Shown here in pieces: positions 14,325 through 22,732 of a stretch of 31,325 nt of DNA. This DNA comes from Actinomycetes bacterium (GTDB lineage: Bacteria; Actinomycetota; Actinomycetes; Propionibacteriales; Propionibacteriaceae). Location of the stretch: contig JAEVYS010000038.1 in the NCBI GenBank assembly GCA_023392635.1, positions 1 to 31,325 on the forward strand, given 5' to 3'. The notes beneath the pieces were generated by a model. It was not told the origin of the DNA. It searched no databases and saw only the letters and a list, made by a program, of their open reading frames with translations. Positions within the stretch are counted from its first letter, which is position 1. Each line of letters opens with the position of its first letter. Position numbers and translations under genes: made by a program.

Positions 14325-15245
14325 GTGCCTGTGATCGAAGCCTCCGAGCTCACCAAGACCTACGGCGAGCTCCACGCGGTCGACGCGATCTCCTTCGCGG
14401 TGAGCCCCGGGGAGTCGTTCGGCCTGCTCGGCCCGAACGGCGCCGGCAAGTCGACCACCATGCGGATGATCGGTGGCACGACGCTGCGCACGTCCGGGAC
14501 GTTGCGGGTGAACGGGCTCGACCCCGAGGTGCGGGGCCCCGAGGTGCGCGCCCACCTCGGTGTGGTCCCCCAGCAGGACAATCTCGACAACGAACTGCGG
14601 GCCAGAGACAACCTGATCATGTACGGGCGCTACTTCGGGCTGCCGTACTCCTACCTGCGTCCCCGCGCCGACGAGCTCCTGGAGTTCGCCCAGCTCACCG
14701 AGAAGTCGAACGAGAAGGTCGACAACCTCTCCGGGGGCATGAAGCGCCGACTCACGATCGCGCGCGCCCTCGTGAACGAGCCGCGCATCCTGCTTCTTGA
14801 CGAACCCACCACGGGGCTCGACCCCCAGGCGCGCCACATCCTCTGGGACCGGCTCTTCCGCCTCAAGGAGCAGGGCGTCACGCTGATCGTGACCACGCAC
14901 TTCATGGACGAGGCCGAGCAGCTGTGCGACCGGCTGATCGTGATGGACCACGGCCGTATCGTGGCTGAGGGCAGCCCGGCGGAACTCATCCGGCGGTACT
15001 CCACCCGTGAGGTTCTCGAGGTGCGCTTCGGGTCCGACCGCAACGCCGCGCTGGTCGACCGGCTGAAGCGCTTCGCCGACCGGATCGAGCCGCTGCCCGA
15101 CCGGGTGCTGCTGTACAGCGACGACGGCGAACAGGCGCTGGAGGCCGTGCGCAAGGACGGCCTCGTCCCTGTCACCTCGCTGGTGCGTCGCTCCTCGCTG
15201 GAGGACGTCTTCCTGCGACTGACCGGACGGAGCCTCATTGACTGA
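14325..15245 (+). CDS. ABC-2 type exporter, ATP-binding protein
   Basis: The 306-residue ATPase has Walker A GPNGAGKST (36-44), the signature LSGGM (135-139), Walker B with LLLDEPTTGLD (Glu160) and the switch histidine in TTHFMDEAEQ (His192). GGMKRR instead of GGQ plus the C-terminal extension (about 215-306) is typical of the DrrA/NodI group. It would power export by the two ABC-2 permeases encoded next. The substrate is unknown: members export antibiotics, lipids or polysaccharides. The stop overlaps the first permease start by eight bases, so the three genes form an operon. Confidence 0.93.
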   Translation: MPVIEASELTKTYGELHAVDAISFAVSPGESFGLLGPNGAGKSTTMRMIGGTTLRTSGTLRVNGLDPEVRGPEVRAHLGVVPQQDNLDNELRARDNLIMYGRYFGLPYSYLRPRADELLEFAQLTEKSNEKVDNLSGGMKRRLTIARALVNEPRILLLDEPTTGLDPQARHILWDRLFRLKEQGVTLIVTTHFMDEAEQLCDRLIVMDHGRIVAEGSPAELIRRYSTREVLEVRFGSDRNAALVDRLKRFADRIEPLPDRVLLYSDDGEQALEAVRKDGLVPVTSLVRRSSLEDVFLRLTGRSLID

Positions 15246-16104
15246 CCGGAACCTGCTCCAGCTCGACTCCAACGCCCTCGCCTACACCGGCCGGGCGCTG
15301 CCGTCGTCCGCCCAGTCGGACCGGGTCCGCCGCTGGGGCTGGTGGTACCAGGCGGAATGGCGGCTGCTCGGCATGCGCGCCTACTGGACGACCATCGTCG
15401 GCTGGGCGGTGCTGACCCCCGTGCTGTACCTGATCGCGATGGGCCTCGGGCTGGGCCACCTGGTCGACTCCGCTTCCGGCGGCATCGCCGGCGTGCCGTA
15501 CCTCACGTTCATCGCGCCGGGCCTGCTGGTCAGCACGGTGGTGATGTCGGCGTCCAACGAGATGAGCTTCCCGGTGATGGACGGGTTCAAGTGGAGCAAG
15601 CTCTACTTCGCCCGCTCCAGCACGCCCGCGAGCCCTGCCCAGGTCGCCCTGGGCGAACTCGTGGCCGTCGGGATCCGTGGGGTCGCGGAGGCGACGGTGT
15701 TCTGGCTGGTCCTGGTCGCGTTCGGCGCGACCGACCCGGCCTGGTCGTGGCTGATGGTGCCGGTCGCCGCGCTCGCCGGCATGTCCTTCGGCGCGCCGCT
15801 GATGGCGTACTCGGCGACGCTGGAGGAGGAGGGCTTCCAATTCGCGATGATCCAGCGGTTCATCGTGATGCCGATGTTCCTGTTCGCGGGCACGTTCTAC
15901 CCGCTGGAGACGATGCCGGTGTACCTGCAGTGGATCGGGTGGCTCTCGCCGATGTGGCACGGCACGCAGGTGGCGCGCTGGCTCAGTTTCGGGATGCCAC
16001 TGGGCGGCTGGCAGATCGTCGGCCACATCGCGTTCCTCGCGCTGGTGGCCGGCGTGGGGGTGGCGGTCGCCCTGCGCAACTTCGGACGGAGGCTGGCGCG
16101 GTGA
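15238..16104 (+). CDS. ABC-2 type exporter, permease 1
   Basis: The 288-residue integral membrane protein has about six hydrophobic helices beginning near residue 48. It has the ABC-2 features FIAPGLLVSTVVMSASNE, then LFAGTFYPLETMPVYLQWIGWLSPMWHG near the C terminus. It pairs with the adjacent permease in a heterodimeric exporter. The start is inferred as TTG at 15238 because no ATG or GTG lies upstream of the first helix; this TTG sits inside the end of the ATPase gene. The last four bases overlap permease 2 (GTGA). Confidence 0.88.
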   Translation: MTDRNLLQLDSNALAYTGRALPSSAQSDRVRRWGWWYQAEWRLLGMRAYWTTIVGWAVLTPVLYLIAMGLGLGHLVDSASGGIAGVPYLTFIAPGLLVSTVVMSASNEMSFPVMDGFKWSKLYFARSSTPASPAQVALGELVAVGIRGVAEATVFWLVLVAFGATDPAWSWLMVPVAALAGMSFGAPLMAYSATLEEEGFQFAMIQRFIVMPMFLFAGTFYPLETMPVYLQWIGWLSPMWHGTQVARWLSFGMPLGGWQIVGHIAFLALVAGVGVAVALRNFGRRLAR

Positions 16105-16919
16105 CCACGGTGACCACCGGCCCGCCCCTGCGCAACTGGCTGACGGCGAACTCGTCGGGAAACGTCGGCGCGGTCGTGGAGCGCGGCTTCAAGGTGATCC
16201 GCAACCAGAACTGGCTGGTGATCCTCTCGGGCTTCTTCGAGCCGGTGTTCTACCTGCTCAGCATGGGCTTCGGGCTCGGAGCGATGATCGGGAACGTCGT
16301 CGGTCCGGACGGCCGGCCGATCAGCTACGCGGCCTTCATCGCCCCGGCACTGCTCGCCACCTCGGCCATGAACGGCGCCATCTACGACTCCACCTGGAAC
16401 GTGTTCTTCAAGCTCCGCTTCGCGAAGCTGTACCAGGGCATGCTCGCCACCTCCCTGGGCCCGTTCGACGTCGCTGCCGGCGAGATCTTCATGGCCCTGT
16501 TCCGTGGCTTCCTCTACGCGCTGGGCTTCACGGCGGTCATCGGGGTGATGGGCCTGGCGACGTCGTGGTGGGCGCTGGCGATGATCCCGGTCGCCCTGCT
16601 GATCGCGCTGGGCTTCGCGTCCCTCGGCATGGCGGTGACCAGCTACTTCACCACCTTCCAGCAGATGGAGTGGATCAACATCGCGCTGCTGCCGATGTTC
16701 ATGTTCTCGTCCACCCTCTTCCCGATCACGATGTTCCCCGAGGGTGTGCAGTGGTTCATCATGGCCCTGCCGCTGTGGCACGGGATCGAGCTGATGCGGC
16801 AGCTCTCCATCGGCCACTTCGAGGCGAGCACCTGGCTGCACCTGGGCTACTTCCTCGTGATGTCGGTGGCCGGTGTGGGCTTCACCACCCGGCGTCTGAG
16901 GTCGCTGTTCCTTCGCTGA
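16101..16919 (+). CDS. ABC-2 type exporter, permease 2
   Basis: The 272-residue membrane protein parallels permease 1: the first helix follows RNQNWLVILSGFFEPVFYLLSMG. FIAPALLATSAMNGAIYDS and FMFSSTLFPITMFPEGVQWFIMALPLWHG follow. The GTG start overlaps the TGA of permease 1. The open frame running from 15342 is the continuation of this frame into the antecedent gene and should be cut here. The protein likely forms a heterodimer with permease 1. The transported molecule is unknown. Confidence 0.9.
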   Translation: MTTVTTGPPLRNWLTANSSGNVGAVVERGFKVIRNQNWLVILSGFFEPVFYLLSMGFGLGAMIGNVVGPDGRPISYAAFIAPALLATSAMNGAIYDSTWNVFFKLRFAKLYQGMLATSLGPFDVAAGEIFMALFRGFLYALGFTAVIGVMGLATSWWALAMIPVALLIALGFASLGMAVTSYFTTFQQMEWINIALLPMFMFSSTLFPITMFPEGVQWFIMALPLWHGIELMRQLSIGHFEASTWLHLGYFLVMSVAGVGFTTRRLRSLFLR

Positions 16920-16935
16920 GGGGGGATGCCGGCGG

Positions 16936-17838
16936 ATGAGGATGCACGAGGGCCAGCACACGATCAGCGTCGGGCAGGTGGCGGCGCTGGTCGGCCAGCA
17001 GTTTCCCGACTGGCGTGGCCTTCCCGTCCGCGCGGTGGCGTCCTCGGGCACCGTCAACGCGCTCTTCCGCATCGGTGACGGGCTGGTGGCGAGATTCCCG
17101 CTGCTGGGAGAGGACGCCTCGGCGGTTCGGCGCCAACTCCTTCGCGAGGCGGAGCGGATGCAGGAGCTCGCATCGAGCACTCGCGTGCCGGTGCCGCGTC
17201 CGGTGGCCCTCGGGGAGGCGGGGCACGGCTACCCGCTGCCGTGGTCGGTTCAAACCTGGCTCACCGGCGTCGACGCCTTCGCCGACGACCCGAGCGACTC
17301 GACCCCCTTCGCCAGGGACCTTGCGACGCTCATCCTCGAGCTCCGGGATGCGGACACCCGCGGCAGAAACTTCGACGGCAGCGGACGGGGCGGCCTCCTC
17401 CCGGCGCACGACGCCTGGGTGGAGTCGTGCTTCCAGGCCAGCGGCGAACTGGTGGACGTGCCGGCGCTGCGACGGCTCTGGGAGCGATGGCGGGTGCTCC
17501 CGGTCTCGGGCCCCGACGTGATGAGCCACGGCGACCTCATTCCGGGCAACGTGCTCGTCCGGGGCGGGCGCCTGGCCGGGCTCCTCGACGGAGGCGGGTT
17601 CTCCCCCGCCGACCCGGCGCTCGATCTGGTCGCCGCCTGGCACCTCCTGGACGACGAGCCGAGGCGGGTCTTCCGCGAGCAACTCGGAGTCGACGAGCTC
17701 GAGTGGGCGCGTGGCGAGGCCTGGGCCCTCGAACAGGCGATCGGCGCCGGCTGGTACTACCGCGACACCAACCCCGCGATGAGCCGGATGGCTGTCCGCA
17801 CCCTCGGGCGCCTGCTGCGCGCGGAGTCCCACCCGTGA
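16936..17838 (+). CDS. Aminoglycoside phosphotransferase-fold kinase
   Basis: The 300-residue protein has the APH/choline-kinase fold catalytic loop SHGDLIPGNVLV (Asp200, Asn205) and a metal-binding aspartate in LLDGGGFS (Asp218), followed by PADPALDLVAAW. The usual IDW/LDW is replaced by LDGGG, a change I have seen described as common in a subfamily near 'APH-like' proteins. The N lobe (SSGTVNALFRIGDGLVARFPL) is recognisable. Substrate unknown; antibiotic resistance should not be assumed. The ATG is preceded by GAGGGGGG, 17 bases after the permease 2 stop, so it may belong to the exporter operon. Confidence 0.85.
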   Translation: MRMHEGQHTISVGQVAALVGQQFPDWRGLPVRAVASSGTVNALFRIGDGLVARFPLLGEDASAVRRQLLREAERMQELASSTRVPVPRPVALGEAGHGYPLPWSVQTWLTGVDAFADDPSDSTPFARDLATLILELRDADTRGRNFDGSGRGGLLPAHDAWVESCFQASGELVDVPALRRLWERWRVLPVSGPDVMSHGDLIPGNVLVRGGRLAGLLDGGGFSPADPALDLVAAWHLLDDEPRRVFREQLGVDELEWARGEAWALEQAIGAGWYYRDTNPAMSRMAVRTLGRLLRAESHP

Positions 17839-17897
17839 GTGGGTGACCTGCGCCGACCCCGTGGCTGCGTCATGCCGGGCTCGGCCGGGGGCTCGGC

Positions 17898-18938
17898 TCA
17901 GGCGGTGCTCGGGGCCCGCCAGAGGTTGATGCCGCCCTCGGTGGCGTAGCGGTCGATCTCGGCGAGTTCGTCGGCGGAGAAGTCGAGGTTCTGCACCGCG
18001 CCGAGGCTGTCCTCGAGCTGCTTCACGCTGGACGCACCGATCAGCGCGGAGGTCACCCGCTCGTCGCGCAGCACCCACGCCAGGGCGAGCTGCGCGAGGG
18101 TCTGGCCGCGCCGCTGCGCCAGCTCGTTGAGGGAGCGGACGTGGGCGAGGTTCTCCTCGGTGAGCAGCTCGGTGGACAGCGACTTGTCCTGCGACGCCCG
18201 CGAGCCCTCCGGCACACCGTTGAGGTACTTGTCGGTGAGCATGCCCTGCGCGAGCGGGGAGAAGGCGATGCAACCCAGCCCGGTCTCGCCCAGCGCGTCC
18301 AGCAGGTCCTCCTCGATCCAGCGGTTCAGCATCGAGTACGACGGTTGGTGGATCACCAGGGGCGTGCCGAGATCGCGGGCGATCGCGACCGCCTCGCGCG
18401 TGCGGGCACCGGAGTAGGACGAGATCCCCACATACAGCGCCTTGCCCTGACGGACGGCCGTGTCGAGGGCAGCCATCGTCTCCTCGAGCGGCGTGGTGGG
18501 GTCGAAGTGGTGGTGGTAGAAGATGTCGACGTAGTCCAGCCCCATCCGGGCCAGCGACTGGTCGAGCGACGCGAGCAGGTACTTGCGCGACCCGAGGTCG
18601 CCGTAAGGTCCGGGCCACATGTCCCAGCCGGCCTTGCTGGAAATGATCAGCTCGTCGCGAAACGGCCGGAAGTCTTCCCGGAAGTGGCGCCCGAAGTTGG
18701 TCTCCGCGGCGCCGTAGGGCGGGCCGTAGTTGTTCGCCAGGTCGAAGTGCGTGACCCCGAGCTCGAACGCGCGGCGCAGCGTCGCCCGCTGGTTCGCGAA
18801 CGGCACGTCGTCCCCGAAGTTGTGCCACAGCCCGAGCGAGATCGCCGGCAGCTTCAGGCCGCTGCGCCCCACCGTGCGATAGGGCATCCGCCCGTCGTAA
18901 CGGCCGGGATCGGGGGAGTAGGTGTCCAGGATGGGCAT
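17898..18938 (-). CDS. Aldo-keto reductase, YghZ/MgrA (L-glyceraldehyde-3-phosphate reductase) type
   Basis: The 346-residue protein has the tetrad Asp66 (HFDLANNYG), Tyr71, Lys102 (ISSKAG) and His143 (FYHHHFD). The NYGPPYGAAE block and YSMLNRW are typical of YghZ-like enzymes, which reduce glyceraldehyde-3-phosphate or other aldehydes with NADPH. The start is ATG at 18938, preceded by GAAAGG (18945-18950 on the minus strand) within the end of sdaA. Ten bases separate it from the sdaA stop, so both are likely co-transcribed. A longer frame starts at 18965 but would overlap sdaA. A link to serine breakdown is speculative. Confidence 0.9.
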   Translation of the reverse strand: MPILDTYSPDPGRYDGRMPYRTVGRSGLKLPAISLGLWHNFGDDVPFANQRATLRRAFELGVTHFDLANNYGPPYGAAETNFGRHFREDFRPFRDELIISSKAGWDMWPGPYGDLGSRKYLLASLDQSLARMGLDYVDIFYHHHFDPTTPLEETMAALDTAVRQGKALYVGISSYSGARTREAVAIARDLGTPLVIHQPSYSMLNRWIEEDLLDALGETGLGCIAFSPLAQGMLTDKYLNGVPEGSRASQDKSLSTELLTEENLAHVRSLNELAQRRGQTLAQLALAWVLRDERVTSALIGASSVKQLEDSLGAVQNLDFSADELAEIDRYATEGGINLWRAPSTA

Positions 18939-18948
18939 GGTCAGCCTT

Positions 18949-20322
18949 TCAGCACTCGATGACATTCACGGCGAGGCCGCCGCGGGCGGTCTCCTTGTAT
19001 TTCACACTCATGTCCGCGCCGGTCTGGCGCATGGTCTTCAGCACGGAGTCCAGGCTCACGATGTGCCGGCCGTCGCCGCGCAGCGCGGTCCGTGCCGCCG
19101 TGACCGCCTTGACGGCGGCGATCGCGTTCCGCTCGATGCACGGGATCTGGACGAGGCCCCCCACGGGGTCGCACGTGAGCCCGAGGTTGTGCTCCATCCC
19201 GATCTCGGCCGCGTTCTCCACCTGGCGCGGGCTCCCACCCAGCACGGCGGCCATTCCGCCGGCCGCCATCGAGCACGCCGCGCCGATCTCGCCCTGGCAC
19301 CCCACCTCCGCGCCACTGATCGAGGCCAGGTTCTTGATCACCACCCCGATCGCCCCGGCGGTGAGCAGGAATCGGACGACGCCTTCCTCACCAGCCCCGT
19401 GCACGAACCGTCGGTAGTACATGAGCACTGCTGGTACTACGCCAGCCGCCCCATTGGTCGGCGCGGTCACCACGCGGCCGCCAGATGCGTTCTCCTCGTT
19501 CACGGCCAATGCGTACAGCGTGATCCAGTCCATGCCCCGCAACGGGTCGGAGGTGTCGGCCTCCACCTGCAGCTGGTGCAGGAGTTCGGGAGCCCGTCGG
19601 CGCACCCGCAGCCCACCGGGCAACACACCCTCGGTGTCCATGCCGTGGTGGACGCACTCCTGCATGACGTCCCAGATGTGCAGCAGCCCCGCATCGATCT
19701 CCGCGTCGGTGCGCCACGACCGCTCGTTCTCCCGCATGAGGCGGGCCACCGAGAAGCCCGTGTCCGCACACGCGGCGAGCAGCTCGACTCCGGTGCCGAA
19801 CGGGTGCGGCAGCACGGTGGCATCCGGCACGACGCGGTCCGGCCCGGTCTCGGCCTCGTCGAGCACGAACCCGCCACCCACGGAGTAGTACGTGCCCTCT
19901 GCCAGGACCGTTCCGCCGGCGTCCCAGGCGGTGAACACCATGCCGTTGGCGTGGACCGGCAGCGTCCGGTTGCGGTGCAGCACCACGTCCTCGTCGGGGT
20001 CGAACTCGATCGTCCGGCCTCCGACGAGCGTCAGCAGCTTGCGGGCCCGTGCCTCCTCGACCAGCGGCAGGACCGCCCGCGGGTCGACGGTGTCCGGCTC
20101 CTGGCCCGCCAGGCCGAGCACCACGGCGGCCACGCTCCCGTGCCCATGGCCGGTCGCTCCGAGGGAGCCGAACAGCTCGACCCTGACCCTCGTGACCGCC
20201 CCGAGCAGGCCCTCCCGGCGCACGCGGGCGACGAAGCGCCCGGCGGCCTTCATCGGTCCGACGGTGTGGGAGGACGAGGGGCCGATACCGACCCGGAACA
20301 GATCGAAGACGCTGAGCGCCAT
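18949..20322 (-). CDS. sdaA: L-serine dehydratase, iron-sulfur dependent, single-chain
   Basis: The 457-residue enzyme deaminates L-serine to pyruvate. It begins with MALSVFDLFRVGIGPSSSHTVGPMKAA (beta domain) and has the catalytic half with cluster cysteines Cys342 (EVGCQGEIGAAC), Cys384 (GLTCDPVGG) and Cys395 (IPCIERN). These hold an oxygen-labile [4Fe-4S] cluster whose unique iron binds the serine hydroxyl. The chain ends exactly in a cysteine, VNVIEC (Cys457). In the Legionella enzyme a terminal cysteine folds back into the active site as a fourth ligand, so the same autoinhibition is likely here. The ATG follows the -10 TAGGGT by six bases. Confidence 0.96.
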   Translation of the reverse strand: MALSVFDLFRVGIGPSSSHTVGPMKAAGRFVARVRREGLLGAVTRVRVELFGSLGATGHGHGSVAAVVLGLAGQEPDTVDPRAVLPLVEEARARKLLTLVGGRTIEFDPDEDVVLHRNRTLPVHANGMVFTAWDAGGTVLAEGTYYSVGGGFVLDEAETGPDRVVPDATVLPHPFGTGVELLAACADTGFSVARLMRENERSWRTDAEIDAGLLHIWDVMQECVHHGMDTEGVLPGGLRVRRRAPELLHQLQVEADTSDPLRGMDWITLYALAVNEENASGGRVVTAPTNGAAGVVPAVLMYYRRFVHGAGEEGVVRFLLTAGAIGVVIKNLASISGAEVGCQGEIGAACSMAAGGMAAVLGGSPRQVENAAEIGMEHNLGLTCDPVGGLVQIPCIERNAIAAVKAVTAARTALRGDGRHIVSLDSVLKTMRQTGADMSVKYKETARGGLAVNVIEC

Positions 20323-20328
20323 ACCTCG

Positions 20329-20334
20329 ACCCTA
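20329..20334 (-). promoter_or_regulatory. -10 hexamer TAGGGT, leaderless spacing (sdaA)
   Basis: TAGGGT on the minus strand, six bases, then the ATG at 20322. It diverges from the promoter of the dehydrogenase gene, whose -10 lies 30 bases away. Confidence 0.55.
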
Positions 20335-20363
20335 GCCCCTGCCGGGGCGCGGCGGCTCGTGGC

Positions 20364-20369
20364 TAGGAT
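20364..20369 (+). promoter_or_regulatory. Candidate -10 TAGGAT (aldehyde dehydrogenase gene)
   Basis: TAGGAT lies 52 bases before the ATG at 20422. Between them is a leader with AGGTGGAGGG as ribosome binding site directly before the ATG. Confidence 0.45.
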
Positions 20370-20421
20370 CGCTGACGGGTCGGAGCCGACGCCGCCGGCT
20401 GCCCACGCGAAAGGTGGAGGG

Positions 20422-21888
20422 ATGGATCCCAGGGAACAGTCGTTGCTCGACGCGGTGCCCACGGGTGTGCTGATCGGCGGACGGTGGCAGGACGCCTCCA
20501 CCGGCGAACGCTTCGGCGTGGACGACCCGGCCACCGGCCTGCAGCTCGTGACCGTTGCGGACGCCTCCCCCGACGACGCGATGGCGGCCCTCGACGCCGC
20601 GGCCGGTGCCCAGGAGGAGTGGGCAGCGACGCCACCGCGGGTGCGCGGCGAGATCCTGCGCAAGGGCTTCGAGCTGATCACGCAGCGAGCGGACGACTTC
20701 GCCCTCCTCATGACCCTCGAGATGGGCAAGGCCCTGCCCGAGGCGCGGGGCGAGGTCGCGTACGGCGCCGAGTTCCTGCGCTGGTTCAGCGAGGAGGCGG
20801 TCCGGGTGGCCGGGCGCTACCAGACCGCTCCCGACGGCAGGTCCCGCTTCCTCGTGCTCCGCAAGCCGGTCGGGCCCTGCCTGCTGATCACGCCGTGGAA
20901 CTTCCCGCTGGCGATGGCCACCCGCAAGGCGGGTGCAGCGATCGCCGCCGGCTGCACCATGGTCATCAAGCCGGCCCAGCTGACCCCGCTCACCACGCTG
21001 CTCTTCGCAGAGGTCATGACGGAGGCCGGCGTGCCGGCGGGGGTGCTGAACGTCATCCCCACCTCCTCGGCCGGCTCGACGACGGGCCCGCTGATCGCCG
21101 ACCCCCGGCTGCGGAAGCTGTCGTTCACCGGCTCCACCGAGGTCGGGGTGAAACTGCTGGAGCAGGCGGCCAGGAACGTCCTGCGCACCTCGATGGAACT
21201 CGGCGGCAACGCTCCGTTCCTCGTCTTCGCCGACGCGGATCTGGACGCCGCGGTCGAGGGCGCCCTCGCGGCCAAGCTGCGCAACATCGGCGAGGCCTGC
21301 ACGGCGGCCAACCGGTTCTACGTGCAGCGACCCGTGGCTGAGGAGTTCTCGCGCAAGCTCGCCGAGAAGGTCGCCGCCAAGCGTGTCGGCCGCGGCACCG
21401 AGGACGGCATCGACATCGGACCGCTGATCGACGAGCGCAGCCGCGACAAGGTGCACGCCCTGGTGAGCGACGCCGTCGCCCGCGGCGCGCGCGTGGTGAC
21501 CGGCGGCGGCCCCGTCAGCGGTCCCGGCTGGTTCTACCAGCCGACCGTGCTGGGCAACGTGCCCGCGGACGCCACCGTCGCCACCGAGGAGATCTTCGGC
21601 CCGGTCGCGCCGGTCATCACCTTCGACACCGAGGACGAGGCCGTCCGGCTGGCCAACTCGACCCCGTTCGGGCTCATCGCCTACGCCTACACCACCGACC
21701 TCAACCGGGCGCTGCGGCTGCCCGAGCGGATCGAGTCGGGCATGCTCGGCCTGAACTCCGGCGTGATCTCGAATCCCGCCGCGCCGTTCGGCGGGGTCAA
21801 GCAGTCAGGGCTCGGACGCGAGGGCGGGTTCGAGGGGATCGACGAGTACCTCTCCACGATGTACGTCGGTATCCCCAGCCCGAACTGA
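20422..21888 (+). CDS. gabD: NAD(P)-dependent succinate-semialdehyde dehydrogenase-like aldehyde dehydrogenase
   Basis: The 488-residue protein is an aldehyde dehydrogenase: oxyanion Asn160 in ITPWNFPL, Lys183 in VIKPAQ, SFTGSTEVG, general base Glu259 in MELGG, catalytic Cys293 in NIGEACTAANRFYV. The C-terminal APFGGVKQSGLGREGG motif is of the succinate-semialdehyde (GabD) group. Its reaction would oxidise succinate semialdehyde to succinate in GABA catabolism. No GABA transaminase lies nearby, so the symbol is tentative. The ATG has a strong ribosome binding site. The much longer open frame from 18922 lies antisense to sdaA and is not coding. Confidence 0.88.
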   Translation: MDPREQSLLDAVPTGVLIGGRWQDASTGERFGVDDPATGLQLVTVADASPDDAMAALDAAAGAQEEWAATPPRVRGEILRKGFELITQRADDFALLMTLEMGKALPEARGEVAYGAEFLRWFSEEAVRVAGRYQTAPDGRSRFLVLRKPVGPCLLITPWNFPLAMATRKAGAAIAAGCTMVIKPAQLTPLTTLLFAEVMTEAGVPAGVLNVIPTSSAGSTTGPLIADPRLRKLSFTGSTEVGVKLLEQAARNVLRTSMELGGNAPFLVFADADLDAAVEGALAAKLRNIGEACTAANRFYVQRPVAEEFSRKLAEKVAAKRVGRGTEDGIDIGPLIDERSRDKVHALVSDAVARGARVVTGGGPVSGPGWFYQPTVLGNVPADATVATEEIFGPVAPVITFDTEDEAVRLANSTPFGLIAYAYTTDLNRALRLPERIESGMLGLNSGVISNPAAPFGGVKQSGLGREGGFEGIDEYLSTMYVGIPSPN

Positions 21889-21970
21889 GCCGCGAGAAGG
21901 ACACCGCAATCGTCCGGGAGGACGAGCGGGTCGGCCCGTCGGGAGGATGTCCCGGCGCACAGGGGGCTCA

Positions 21971-21976
21971 TAGCCT
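21971..21976 (+). promoter_or_regulatory. -10 hexamer TAGCCT, leaderless spacing
   Basis: TAGCCT, six bases, then the GTG at 21983 of the ATPase gene. Confidence 0.55.
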
Positions 21977-21982
21977 CAGCGG

Positions 21983-22732
21983 GTGACCACGACCGCTCCG
22001 TTGCGCACCGACGCCATCGCCTCTGCGACCGACCTGACCAAGACCTACGGCACCGGGGAGGCGGTGGTGCGCGCGCTGGACGGCGTGACCGTCAGCTTCG
22101 CCCGAGGGTCGTACACCGCCATCATGGGCCCGTCCGGCTCCGGCAAGTCGACGTTGATGCACTGCCTGGCGGGCCTCGACCGTCCGACCTCTGGACGCGT
22201 CGAGCTCGCCGACTTCGCGATCAGCGCGCTGACCGACCGGGAGCTCACCGCGGTGCGGCGAGACCAGGTCGGCTTCGTCTTCCAGGCCTTCAACCTCCTG
22301 CCCACGCTGACGGCCGAGCAGAACATCGTCCTGCCGCTCGACCTCGCCGGACGCCGGCCCGATGCCGACCTCCTCGCCGAGCTCATCGACTCGCTCGGAC
22401 TGCGCGACCGGGTCCGGCACCTGCCGTCCCAGCTGTCCGGCGGCCAGCAGCAGCGGGTGGCCATCGCCCGCGCGCTCATCACGCGGCCGGCCGTGGTGTT
22501 CGCGGACGAGCCCACCGGCGCGCTCGACTCCCGCTCCAGCCATCACCTGCTGGACTACCTGCGCCACACCAGCCAGGTCCACGGCCAGGCGATCGTCATG
22601 GTCACCCACGACCCGAACGCCGCCGCCTACGCGGACCGCACCCTGCTCCTCTCCGACGGCCGGATCGTCGACGACCTGATCGCGCCGACCGCCGACACGG
22701 TCCTCGCCGCGATGAAGCGGCTGGGGGCCTGA
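21983..22732 (+). CDS. MacB/LolD-type ABC transporter ATP-binding protein
   Basis: The 249-residue ATPase has Walker A GPSGSGKST (49-57), Q-loop FQAFNLLP, signature LSGGQQQR (151-158), Walker B FADEPTGALDS and switch His209 in VTHD. The QAFNLLP and PTGALDS details are typical of the MacB/LolD/FtsE-type family, which drives FtsX-like permeases without classic transport through the membrane. The last base of its stop is the first base of the permease ATG (TGATG), so the two are tightly coupled. Confidence 0.93.
   Translation: MTTTAPLRTDAIASATDLTKTYGTGEAVVRALDGVTVSFARGSYTAIMGPSGSGKSTLMHCLAGLDRPTSGRVELADFAISALTDRELTAVRRDQVGFVFQAFNLLPTLTAEQNIVLPLDLAGRRPDADLLAELIDSLGLRDRVRHLPSQLSGGQQQRVAIARALITRPAVVFADEPTGALDSRSSHHLLDYLRHTSQVHGQAIVMVTHDPNAAAYADRTLLLSDGRIVDDLIAPTADTVLAAMKRLGA

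Noticed and set aside
16882..18828. Minus-strand open frame of 648 codons overlapping the YghZ-type aldo-keto reductase
   Set aside because: It is a different frame of the same strand over the true reductase gene, and antisense to the kinase gene; Arg-rich shadow translation.
18922..20421. N-terminal extension of the aldehyde dehydrogenase frame
   Set aside because: The extra 500 codons are antisense to sdaA; the family start and a strong ribosome binding site are at 20422.
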